A stretch of 64,000 nt of DNA, from positions 62,001-126,000 of the forward strand of contig NZ_BDOQ01000009.1 of the NCBI RefSeq assembly GCF_003112435.1, given 5' to 3'. The notes under the pieces are model-generated. The model had not been told where the DNA came from. It ran no database searches and saw nothing but the letters and a program-made list of their open reading frames with translations. The stretch is from Novimethylophilus kurashikiensis (GTDB taxonomy: Bacteria; Pseudomonadota; Gammaproteobacteria; Burkholderiales; Methylophilaceae). Positions 54,838 through 64,000 of the stretch are shown one piece after another; within the stretch, counting starts at the first letter, position 1; the number at the start of each line of letters is the position of its first letter. A program made the position numbers and the translations under genes.

Positions 54838-54867
54838 GGGCTAACACGTATAAGGGTTAGCCCTTAT
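54838..54867. promoter_or_regulatory. Two overlapping palindromes upstream of the FixL-like kinase
   Basis: GGGCTAAC (54838-54845) pairs with GTTAGCCC (54856-54863), while ATAAGGG (54850-54856) pairs with CCCTTAT (54861-54867). The arms overlap, so in RNA only one stem could form at a time. On DNA it could be a compound operator. It is about 75 bases ahead of the kinase start. Confidence 0.4.
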
Positions 54868-54941
54868 GTCTTCACGAATCCTTACAGAATGTAGGAATAT
54901 ACTTATACATGGTGTAATCTTCTATTTCCTATTAGAAAAAC

Positions 54942-56441
54942 GTGCAGGATGAGCCTTTGATTAGACGTCTCGACCATCTGAGCTTTCATGCGCTCTTCAA
55001 CATCGCGGCAGATGCGTTGCTGCTTGTGGATGCCGAGGGAAAAATCCTGGTTTCCAATCCTTCTGCGCAGGCATTCTTAGGCTATTCCCCCGAAGAAATG
55101 CAGCACATGTGTGTCGAGCAATTGATTCCTGAGCGCCTTAGGGATCGGCATGTGCATTACCGTCAGCACTATTTGGCAAAGCCGGAGAAACGCACCATGG
55201 GGCAAGGCGCTGATTTGCTGGCGTTGGCGCGGGATGGAAGGGAATTACCGGTAGACATCGGCTTGAGCCCTATCATGGTGGAGGGCGAACGATATGTCCT
55301 GATTACCTTCATCGATGCCTTGGAACGCCGTCGGGCGCAAGCTGCGCTTCGCGAGAGCGAAGAGCGGCTGAGATTGGCCAAGCGAGCGGCTGGATTGGGC
55401 GTCTTCGACCGCGATTTGCTGCGCGATACTGTCACCTTGGATGCACGAGCCCGAGAAATCCTTGGTTTGGAAGAAGATGCTGTGGTGACGCCAGAGCAAC
55501 TGATGGCGCAAGTGCACCCCGAAGACGATGCGCTGCGCCGCTCCGCGCTCAAGCAAGCAATGAATCCGCATGGTACGGGCGAGTACTACCTGGAATATCG
55601 CAACAGTCAGTCTAGCGCTCCCGAGCGTTGGGTTGCAGCAAGCGGACAGGTGTTTTTCGAAGATGATGAGCCTGTGCGTATCGTCGGTACTTTGCAGGAT
55701 ATTACCGAACGAAAAGCCATGAAGCAGGCTTTCCGCGATCATCAGGCAGACATCGATGCCGCCTTGAAACGTCAGGCGGCGTCACAAACCGCCTCAGCCA
55801 TGGCGCATGAGCTCAACCAGCCGCTCGCCGCGCTTTCTGCCTATAGTGAAGTGGCGTTACACGAATTGGAAAAGACGGCCTGTTCCGATCAATTGAAGCG
55901 AGCGTTGCAAGGGTGCATCGAGCAGTCGCATCGCGCTGGCCGTACCCTACACGAGTTACTGGAATACCTGCACGAGGGGGAGCCGGGGCTGGAAGCCATC
56001 GATCTCAACGTTCTCGTACGCGAAACCCTCACGTTAGCCCGCGCCGAAGGTCTGATCCAATTTAATTCCGTCCTGGAACCTTATCTGCACTTACCCTTGG
56101 TCCAGGGCAATCGACTGCAGTTGCAGAAAGTCATCGCCAACCTCATCCGCAATGGGCTGGAGGCTATGCGAGATGCTGGTGTGGAGAACCCGACGATCAC
56201 GATCCGCACCTCACAGAAGGGGAACAAGGCGATGGTCACTGTCCAGGACAGCGGGCCGGGATTTCATCCCGATACCGCTACACGTATCTTCGAACCGTTT
56301 TTCACAACTAAATCGCGCGGGATGGGCATGGGGCTATCGATTAGCCGAGCCTTGGTCGAGGCCGGTGGCGGTTTACTTTGGGCCGATCCCGAAGCGGGAC
56401 CCGGCGCGACCTTTCACTTTACCTTGCCGCTCGCCTCATGA
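54942..56441 (+). CDS. FixL-like PAS sensor histidine kinase
   Basis: The product has 499 residues from GTG 54942; a TTG at 54957 has AGGA 6 bases before it and may be the real start. It is soluble. PAS1 (about 12-130) has RLRDRHVHYRQHYLAKPEKR followed by DGRELPVDIGLSP, close to FixL; PAS2 (about 140-260) ends with VGTLQDITERKA. The kinase core has phospho-His289 in MAHELNQPLAALSAYSEV, the N box VIANLIRNGLEAM, and DSGPGFHPDTATRIFEPFFT. FixL senses oxygen through haem in PAS. Here the haem-ligand His position is kept but the distal Arg is not, so haem is uncertain. The gene overlaps the regulator by 4 bases. Confidence 0.9.
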   Translation: MQDEPLIRRLDHLSFHALFNIAADALLLVDAEGKILVSNPSAQAFLGYSPEEMQHMCVEQLIPERLRDRHVHYRQHYLAKPEKRTMGQGADLLALARDGRELPVDIGLSPIMVEGERYVLITFIDALERRRAQAALRESEERLRLAKRAAGLGVFDRDLLRDTVTLDARAREILGLEEDAVVTPEQLMAQVHPEDDALRRSALKQAMNPHGTGEYYLEYRNSQSSAPERWVAASGQVFFEDDEPVRIVGTLQDITERKAMKQAFRDHQADIDAALKRQAASQTASAMAHELNQPLAALSAYSEVALHELEKTACSDQLKRALQGCIEQSHRAGRTLHELLEYLHEGEPGLEAIDLNVLVRETLTLARAEGLIQFNSVLEPYLHLPLVQGNRLQLQKVIANLIRNGLEAMRDAGVENPTITIRTSQKGNKAMVTVQDSGPGFHPDTATRIFEPFFTTKSRGMGMGLSISRALVEAGGGLLWADPEAGPGATFHFTLPLAS

Positions 56442-57046
56442 TGGATGCCGTCTATATCATCGACGACGATCCCGCCGTGCGGGATTCGCTCGCACTCATG
56501 ATCTCGCAGGAGGGATTGATCGTTGAAGCCTTCGAGCGTGCCGAGGACTTTCTGAACTTCGTACCTCAGCATTGCCGGGGATGTGCAATTGTCGATATTT
56601 ACATGCCTACGATGGACGGCATGGCATTGCAGGAGTCCTTGCTGGAACGGCAGGTGACTCTCCCCATCATTTTCCTGACCGGTCATGGCGAGATTCCGAT
56701 GAGCGTACGTGCTATCAAGGCCGGTGCGGTAGACTTTCTAACCAAGCCGATTACTCGCGAACGGCTCATGTCAAGCATACGTACCGCACTCATGCTGAGC
56801 GAAAAGGTATACGACCAAGCCATGAAAGCCGAAACAACGCGCCACCGCCTCGACGATCTGACCGAGCGCGAGCGTGAAGTCATGTCGCTAGCGATCCTCG
56901 GACAATCCAACAAGGAAATCGCGCGACACCTCGGCATCAGCCATCGCACGGTGGAAATCCACAAGGCCAAGATCATGCACAAGACCGGTGCCACGAATCT
57001 GCTTGAATTAGCGCGTCTTGCCCAGGAGGGCGGTATCGTTCCCTAG
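56438..57046 (+). CDS. FixJ-like response regulator
   Basis: The 202-residue protein has a receiver domain (Asp9-Asp11 pocket, phosphoacceptor Asp53 in IVDIYMPTMDGMAL, LTGHGEIP, Lys in FLTKPI) and a LuxR/NarL-type HTH: DLTEREREVMSLAILGQSNK, then EIARHLGISHRTVEIHKAKI. Both parts match the FixJ/TodT/StyR group. The ATGATG at 56438 overlaps the kinase stop, so the two are coupled. Likely targets include the adjacent nitroreductase and HPF-CSD genes, which is inference. An upstream in-frame ATG at 56378 lies inside the kinase gene and is not used. Confidence 0.94.
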   Translation: MMDAVYIIDDDPAVRDSLALMISQEGLIVEAFERAEDFLNFVPQHCRGCAIVDIYMPTMDGMALQESLLERQVTLPIIFLTGHGEIPMSVRAIKAGAVDFLTKPITRERLMSSIRTALMLSEKVYDQAMKAETTRHRLDDLTEREREVMSLAILGQSNKEIARHLGISHRTVEIHKAKIMHKTGATNLLELARLAQEGGIVP

Positions 57047-57057
57047 ATTCTTGTCTT

Positions 57058-57074
57058 GTATGCATCCTGCATAC
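57058..57074. promoter_or_regulatory. Perfect inverted repeat between the FixJ-like and nitroreductase genes
   Basis: GTATGCA (57058-57064) and TGCATAC (57068-57074) are perfect arms around TCC. It lies 12 bases after the regulator stop and 85 before the nitroreductase start, so it could be an operator. There is no T tract, so it is unlikely to be a terminator. Confidence 0.4.
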
Positions 57075-57158
57075 GTGCTCGCCCTCATTACGGGATTTCG
57101 GTGATTACTGCTACCTTAAGTTCACCTGATTTAATGTCGTAGCGGCGGAAATTCAAAA

Positions 57159-57785
57159 ATGCATATGCCGGAAGTCGAGAAGAATGCGCTTGAGGTCATC
57201 CTGGCCCGGCGCTCGGTGCGACGGTTTACAAAACAGGAAGTCGACCGGGAGACGGTAAAACTGTTGTTGGAGGCGGCAGTTCGGGCACCCACTGCCGAGC
57301 ATCGCGAACCTTGGGCATTTGTCGTCGTGCAAGATCCCAAGCTGCTGTTGGGTCTTTCCGAGATCGCAAAACCGCTGGTAGCCGAAGAGGTGCGCGGATT
57401 TCGGCTTGAACGTACCCAGCACATCGTGGATATGGTCCTGCGGCCCGATTTCAACATTTTCTACGACGCTCACACCCTGATCGTCATTTGTGCACGCAAC
57501 AACGGGCAGTTCAGCGAGGCCGATTGCTGGCTGGCAGCTGAGAATCTCATGCTTGCCGCTTGTGCTGTCGGTCTGGGATCGTGCGTCATCGGCTCGGTCT
57601 TGCCTGCGCTTAATACTGTCGAAATCAAGTCCAGGCTCAACATCAGCTACGAATTTCGTCCGGTGGCGCCTATCATCGTGGGTTATCCGCAAGACAAGGT
57701 CGCGCCGACCACAAGAAAAGAACCGCAAATACTCAGTTACGTCTCCGCCCCGTCCGTCAGGAAGACCAGCATCCTAGACGCTTGA
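57159..57785 (+). CDS. Nitroreductase family protein
   Basis: The 208-residue protein has the FMN-dependent nitroreductase fold: LEVILARRSVRRFTKQEVDR with the FMN-binding Arg pair, AAVRAPTAEHREPWAFVVVQ, DCWLAAENLMLAACAVGLGS, and VAPIIVGYPQDK. It probably reduces quinones, nitro compounds or related electron acceptors with NAD(P)H. Members of this family are often induced by low oxygen. The length is normal. No strong ribosome site precedes the ATG; a second ATG at 57165 is possible. Confidence 0.9.
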   Translation: MHMPEVEKNALEVILARRSVRRFTKQEVDRETVKLLLEAAVRAPTAEHREPWAFVVVQDPKLLLGLSEIAKPLVAEEVRGFRLERTQHIVDMVLRPDFNIFYDAHTLIVICARNNGQFSEADCWLAAENLMLAACAVGLGSCVIGSVLPALNTVEIKSRLNISYEFRPVAPIIVGYPQDKVAPTTRKEPQILSYVSAPSVRKTSILDA

Positions 57786-57928
57786 GGGTCTCCAAGCAGG
57801 AGGACATGCAATGCGATAGCGACTTTCAGCTTTGCCATGGCCGAAACACGGCTGTTTCCCCAGACGCCTCGAGGCTGATTCAATCATGCCCGATCTACCA
57901 AAAAGCCCTGACATCGACGGAGCCGATC

Positions 57929-58477
57929 ATGCAGATTCCATTGCAAATCACCATACGCGATATCCCGCCTTCACAAGCGCTGGAGGCCAACATTCGCGAG
58001 AAAGTCGCCAAACTGGGAAGTCTTTACGACCACATCCTCTCTTGCCGCGTCGTCGTGGAAATGCCGCACAAGCATCATCACCAGGGCAAACATTTCAACG
58101 TCCGTCTCGACCTCGGCATGCCGGGACGCGCTATTGTGGTCAATCGCGACCATCACGAGGATGTCTACGTTGCTTTACGTGATGCTTTCGATGCCGCCCG
58201 TCGTCAGGTGCAAAGCTGCTGGGAACGGCTTCGGCGTACCACCAAGAGCCATGTCCTTGAATACATTGGTGCCGTGTCTGAGATCAATCACATCGATGGT
58301 TTCGGCTTCATCGTTCGCCCCGACGACGGCACGCGCCTGTATTTTCACCGGGACAATGTCATCGCCCCGCATTTCAGCCATCTCAAGCCGGGAGACGAAG
58401 TGAAGTTCATCGAGAGCACGGCAATCGCCGCACCTCAAGCCAAGCGCGTCAGCGTGGGCAAGCATCGATTGATGTGA
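57929..58477 (+). CDS. HPF/RaiA ribosome-hibernation domain fused to a cold-shock domain
   Basis: The product has 182 residues from ATG 57929, chosen because GGAG lies about 7 bases upstream and the HPF domain begins at once (MQIPLQITIRDIPPSQALEA). HPF/RaiA (about 1-105) includes LYDHILSCRVVVEMPHKHHH and NVRLDLGMPGRAIVVNRDHH. A cold-shock domain follows (about 110-180): EYIGAVSEINHIDGFGFIVR, RLYFHRDNVIAP, HLKPGDEVKFIES. HPF proteins bind the decoding region of idle ribosomes; the CSD should add RNA binding. A frame starting at 57782 gives a 49-residue extension without homology. Confidence 0.92.
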   Translation: MQIPLQITIRDIPPSQALEANIREKVAKLGSLYDHILSCRVVVEMPHKHHHQGKHFNVRLDLGMPGRAIVVNRDHHEDVYVALRDAFDAARRQVQSCWERLRRTTKSHVLEYIGAVSEINHIDGFGFIVRPDDGTRLYFHRDNVIAPHFSHLKPGDEVKFIESTAIAAPQAKRVSVGKHRLM

Positions 58478-58519
58478 AAAAGACCCCATGCCAGCCGGTT
58501 TGCGCCTGCGCTGGCATGG
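58477..58519 (-). terminator. Terminator of the isoaspartyl methyltransferase gene
   Basis: CCATGCCAGC (58486-58495) pairs with GCTGGCATGG (58510-58519). On the minus strand the stem is followed by GGTCTTTTTC. It sits between convergent genes and may also protect the HPF-CSD mRNA 3' end. Confidence 0.75.
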
Positions 58520-58544
58520 CGGGGGGAAGCGTCGTCCTCTCGGA

Positions 58545-59309
58545 CTAGCTCATATTGATACCCATCAATGCCGGAAACGTGACCGGCAATATGGCTTTCT
58601 CGGTGACACGTCCAGCGGAGTCTCGCGTGATTTCCAGCAATTCCTGCCCGGTATGCAATGCCGAGACGGGAATCACCATGGTTCCGCACGGCTTGAGCTG
58701 ATTAATGAGCGCTTCCGGCACATGATCGATCGCACCAGTCACGATGATGCCGTCGAATTGAACGGGCTCCGGCCAGCCTTCGCAACCGTTACCTGTCCTG
58801 ATCTCGATATTCTTGAGCCCGAGGCTGTGCAGCCTGCGGCGCGCGTTTTCTGCCAGTGGGGCGATAATTTCCATCGAGCAAACGTGCTTAGCAAGTGTGG
58901 CAAGCAAGGCCGTCTGGTAACCCGAACCGGTGCCGACTTCCAACACTGTTGCATTCGGATGTGGATCGACGAGATCGGTCATCAGTGCCACCAGGTTGGG
59001 CTGGGTAAGACTCTGGCCGTAGCCGATAGGCAGGGCGCAGTTGGCATAGGCGCTACGCTTTAGTTCGAACGGCACGAAATCTTCGCGGTGCATGCGGTGC
59101 ATGGCTTCCAGCACTTTCTTCCCCGGGAGGGCGCGGCCGGTCAGATGTCGCACACTGCGTAAATCCTCGGCGATATCTTCCATCAACCACCGCATCTGGC
59201 GCTCCGCATCGCCGCTCCAGTTCTGGTAGCGCGACTGTAGCCACACGGCCTCTTCGCGTATGTGTTTGGATGGCGGGTTTTGGAAATTCAGAAGCTCGAT
59301 CTGGTTCAT
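58545..59309 (-). CDS. pcm: Protein-L-isoaspartate O-methyltransferase
   Basis: Pcm repairs isoaspartyl residues in aged proteins with SAM. The 254-residue product starts at ATG 59309 (GGGAGG about 9 bases upstream). It has the family blocks HREDFVPFELKRSAYANCAL, PIGYGQSLTQPNLVALMTDL, VLEVGTGSGYQTALLATLAK as the SAM-binding loop, and FDGIIVTGAIDHVPEALINQ. An N-terminal 45-residue extension makes it longer than E. coli Pcm (208). Its company with the HPF-CSD gene fits a stationary-phase role. Members of this size are sometimes annotated only as Pcm-like. Confidence 0.9.
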   Translation of the reverse strand: MNQIELLNFQNPPSKHIREEAVWLQSRYQNWSGDAERQMRWLMEDIAEDLRSVRHLTGRALPGKKVLEAMHRMHREDFVPFELKRSAYANCALPIGYGQSLTQPNLVALMTDLVDPHPNATVLEVGTGSGYQTALLATLAKHVCSMEIIAPLAENARRRLHSLGLKNIEIRTGNGCEGWPEPVQFDGIIVTGAIDHVPEALINQLKPCGTMVIPVSALHTGQELLEITRDSAGRVTEKAILPVTFPALMGINMS

Positions 59310-59507
59310 CGGATGCAGCCTCCCACAGATTCGATTGTGCTTGTTCGATGGCAAGCAATTCAGTTCGCGAACATTACAGTCGCATATGTCCGTTCCATTT
59401 CGCCATAAGGGGGATTACTTACGCGTTCGAACGGATTTAATTCGTATTTACATGGTCATACACTTACTCCCAATGTTGTCCTTATTGCGCAAAAAGGAGT
59501 CAAGAGC

Positions 59508-59732
59508 ATGCAAATGGAGACACGTCAGAAAAGTATGGCAACGGCCGCACGCGGCATTCTCGAATTGGCGCGGCGTTACGGCAAGGTGAAATCCATTGAG
59601 GAAGGTGCGACGCCCCGTAGCGGCAAGCACAACTACCTCATCACTTATGCCAGGGAAGACGAAGCCGAAAAGGCATCCGCAGGGCTTAGAGGCAAGCACT
59701 GGGGCGTTTACGTTGTCCTGACCGGGCGTTAA
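59508..59732 (+). CDS. Small conserved-looking protein of unknown function
   Basis: A 74-residue protein with MATAARGILELARRYGKVKS in its first half, and HNYLITYAREDEAEKASAGL then WGVYVVLTGR in its second half: a compact alpha-beta pattern, no membrane segment. AAAGGAG lies 10 bases before the ATG, so it is a real gene. No family is recognised. GGGCAAA/TTTGCCC (59852-59875) downstream could be a weak terminator. Confidence 0.65.
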   Translation: MQMETRQKSMATAARGILELARRYGKVKSIEEGATPRSGKHNYLITYAREDEAEKASAGLRGKHWGVYVVLTGR

Positions 59733-59971
59733 TTGAAACCTCTCTCAAGTTCTGTTCCCGTAGCAAGCGGCCAGTCTTTTTGTTTTCGTCTTAAATTGTC
59801 CTGTTGATTTGTTTTGGCAAAGGCCGAAAGCCGTTTGTAGCCAATCAATTCGGGCAAACGACTAGGTTTTTGCCCTTATAGGACACCCCCCGACTTTTTC
59901 GTATAGTGCCAATAGGTAGCTGTATTTCTCTGCCGCCAGAAAAGCTCGAACGTCGTGAAAAAGGAGGGGGT

Positions 59972-61300
59972 ATGAATAAGAGACTTCTGCCGCTTTTGCT
60001 GGTCGTGGCCTTGTGGGCTCAGGGTACGGCCGCCGACAATATCAACATTGTTCGTCCCGAGGACGTTGGGCTCGCGAGTAACAAACTCGACAACGTCAGC
60101 CGCTTTATGCGGGGCTACGTCGACGACAGGAAAATGGCCGGGGCCGTGGTGCTCATTGCGCGTCACGGCAAGATCGCCTATTTCGAGCCCTTCGGTCAGG
60201 CCGACGTCGGCAAGCCGATGCAACGCGACAGCATGTTTCGCATCGCATCCATGACCAAGCCTCTGATCAGTGTCGCGGCGCTCCAGTTGTACGAGGAAGG
60301 CAAACTTCTGCTCTCCGACCCGGTCGCCAAGTACATTCCCGAATTCGCGCATCCCAAGGTGCTGGAAATGCTGCCCGAGGGTTCCAACCCGGCCTTCAAG
60401 CTGGTCCCGGCCAAGCGCGACATCACAGTCAAGCATTTGCTGACCCATACTGCCGGCTTGCCCTACGATTTCGACGCCGAATGGTTTCCCAAGGATCGCT
60501 TGTATCAGCAGATGTATTCGCTCTACCAGGACGCCGGTATCAGCAGCGGCCTGTACGAAACCGAGGGCACCATCGGCGATATGGTGAAACGCCTCGGCAA
60601 GCTGCCGCTGGCCAGGCAACCCGGCGAAGCCTTCGAATACGGCATGGCGGCCGACGTGCTGGGACGCGTGGTTGAGGTGGCCTCTGGCATGAAGCTGGAC
60701 GACTACATGCACGAACACATTTTCAAACCCTTGAAGATGAAAGACACCTACTTTTTCATCCCTGAGAGCGAAGAGCCGCGTCTCGCGGCTGTTTGGAGCA
60801 GTGACTGGCAGGGCAAGCTGGAACGCGTGCCGGACGGCCTGCATCGCGAAGGCAAATACGCGTTTTCGCCGAGCTTTCCCTACAAGGGCCCCAAGACGTT
60901 TTTCTCTGGCGGTTGCGGCGCGGTGAGCACGGCCTACGACTATTACCGTTTCGCCCAGATGCTGCTCAACAAGGGCGAATTGGATGGCACGCGCATCCTG
61001 AGCCGCAAGACGGTTGAACTCATGACGACCAACCAGATCGGCGATATGGCAGCGACTACGCTGCACGACGAGGGCTGGAAGTTCGGGCTGGGCGTCGCGG
61101 TCCAGGCCGATCGTGCGCATTATGTGGATGCCGGCGATGTCGGTGCGTTCGAATGGGCGGGTATTTTCTCCACGCGCTTCAGCGTCGACCCCAGGGAAGA
61201 AAAAATCACCATCTTTCTTTCTCAGACCACTCCGTTCAGCCATCACTTCGAACTGTGGGACAAGTTGCTAATCCTCTCGAGTTCGAGCATCGGCGATTAG
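59972..61300 (+). CDS. Secreted serine hydrolase, beta-lactamase class C/esterase fold
   Basis: The product has 442 residues from ATG 59972, with AAGGAGGGGG just upstream. It has a signal peptide (MNKRLLPLLLVVALWAQGTA, cleavage near AADN). The catalytic Ser and Lys lie in FRIASMTKPLISVAAL (SxxK). The second motif is EYGMAADVLGRVVE: Tyr is present, but the Asn of YxN is replaced by Met, as in many esterases of this family. The third is GAFEWAGIFSTRF. It is therefore more likely an esterase or peptidase on small D-amino-acid or ester substrates than a beta-lactamase. It begins a packed run of four genes ending in a sensor kinase. Confidence 0.9.
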   Translation: MNKRLLPLLLVVALWAQGTAADNINIVRPEDVGLASNKLDNVSRFMRGYVDDRKMAGAVVLIARHGKIAYFEPFGQADVGKPMQRDSMFRIASMTKPLISVAALQLYEEGKLLLSDPVAKYIPEFAHPKVLEMLPEGSNPAFKLVPAKRDITVKHLLTHTAGLPYDFDAEWFPKDRLYQQMYSLYQDAGISSGLYETEGTIGDMVKRLGKLPLARQPGEAFEYGMAADVLGRVVEVASGMKLDDYMHEHIFKPLKMKDTYFFIPESEEPRLAAVWSSDWQGKLERVPDGLHREGKYAFSPSFPYKGPKTFFSGGCGAVSTAYDYYRFAQMLLNKGELDGTRILSRKTVELMTTNQIGDMAATTLHDEGWKFGLGVAVQADRAHYVDAGDVGAFEWAGIFSTRFSVDPREEKITIFLSQTTPFSHHFELWDKLLILSSSSIGD

Positions 61301-61308
61301 GAGGCATC

Positions 61309-61886
61309 ATGAACATCCAACATCGTTTGAAAGTCCGCCTGGGTATGACGGCATTGATGCTGGCGATTGCCGGCGATGCATGGGCAACGGCTCCACGCAT
61401 CAGTGCCCAGATGTTCGGCGAGGAAACCCACGCAGATATTGTCGCCTACCAATCCGCCGGCGGTGAAGCCAAAACCAAGGGTGACGAAGTCGTGGCGTTG
61501 GAACTAGTCAAGGAAGCCTTTGCCGCCGTCGGGAAATCGCCGGTAGTGGACGTTCTGCCTTCTGCCCAATTGGCGAGATATGCCATGACCAATCATGATG
61601 CCGCCGCCATGATAGGGGGGGAGGGTGATATTCCCTCCAAGGAGTCGTCACAAAATCCGGCCCAGAATGCGGCCGTAGTTTTTTACCTCAAGGGCGATGC
61701 TCCTATCGCGTTGATTTTCGCCAGGGAGGATGCCCGTGCCGAACCCTTGCGCAACGCCTTCAACCAGGGTTTGCAGAAGATATTCAAAAACGGCAAATAC
61801 CTGGATATCCTGGAAAAACACCTGGGCAAAGGTCATGTGCCGATGGATTTCGAGAAGCGCTTGAAACGATTCAATCCCAATCTCAA

Positions 61887-61890
<4 letters not shown>
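61309..61890 (+). CDS. Small periplasmic binding-protein-like protein
   Basis: The 193-residue protein has a signal peptide (MTALMLAIAGDAWA) and regions resembling the SBP_bac_3 (amino-acid-binding) fold: VALELVKEAFAAVGKSPVVD, DAAAMIGGEGDIPSKE, and the family-like ending KIFKNGKYLDILEKHLGKGH. It is shorter than normal binding proteins (about 250), so one lobe may be reduced. No ABC transporter is nearby. GGAGG precedes the ATG at 61309, and its end overlaps the next gene by 4 bases. It probably serves signalling rather than uptake. Confidence 0.75.

Positions 61891-64000
<2,110 letters not shown>

Noticed and set aside
59876-61246. Minus-strand frame of 456 codons
   Set aside because: It is the complement of the serine hydrolase gene, which has a signal peptide, the SxxK motif and a strong ribosome site.

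Overview
The window looks like a stretch of betaproteobacterial chromosome. The evidence is the gene order rne / rluC / HAD hydrolase / Rieske / sppA, the queG-tsaE-amiC block, moderately high GC through most of the sequence, norCB, a BCAM0308-family gene and a DUF2934 gene. Nitrosomonadales-like relatives are plausible, but this is inference from layout. Both edges cut genes for hybrid histidine kinases: only the C-terminus (REC-Hpt) is present on the left and only the N-terminal part on the right.

Region 1 (1-13.6 kb) is a chemosensory operon on the minus strand. Its order is MCP-like/CheZ-like protein, cheY, cheA, cheW, two PAS-containing MCPs, cheR, cheD, cheB, followed by a separate HTH-REC regulator. 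No cheZ and no flagellar genes are visible. The first protein of the operon carries a CheZ-like FQDLASQ motif, so it may replace CheZ. One MCP carries three copies of a 366-bp PAS unit, and both large MCPs end in a CheR-docking-type pentapeptide. The operon promoter and the promoter of a 39-codon gene next to it share the same array of TGATA units spaced 9 bp apart.

Region 2 (14-31 kb) holds envelope and stress genes: DUF4142, DUF481, a TonB-like proline-rich protein, an aldehyde dehydrogenase, a winged-helix/TPR regulator, uvrB, an aspartate aminotransferase, BCAM0308, DUF2934, Hsp20, a TPR-2OG oxygenase fusion, an AsmA-like protein, tRNA-Asn(GTT), a lone BTAD regulator, a small hydrophilic protein and a PIN-like protein. 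Region 3 (31-50 kb) is more conserved: rne with a structured leader, the rluC operon, pgl, chrA with a Tat-exported superoxide dismutase, a GT2/LAB_N/GT39 lipid-A-type cassette, queG, tsaE, amiC, and a GGDEF gene facing an HD-GYP gene.

Region 4 (50-59.7 kb) starts with norCB behind an FNR-type promoter. An AT-rich patch follows, with a repetitive element, an IS3 orfA remnant and an acyltransferase, which looks like acquired DNA. Next comes a lone PAS protein and a FixLJ-like pair with nitroreductase, HPF-cold-shock fusion and isoaspartyl methyltransferase genes, resembling a low-oxygen or stationary-phase module. Region 5 (60-64 kb) is a tightly packed run: a secreted beta-lactamase-fold hydrolase, two periplasmic binding-protein-like proteins and a hybrid sensor kinase, probably one envelope-sensing pathway.
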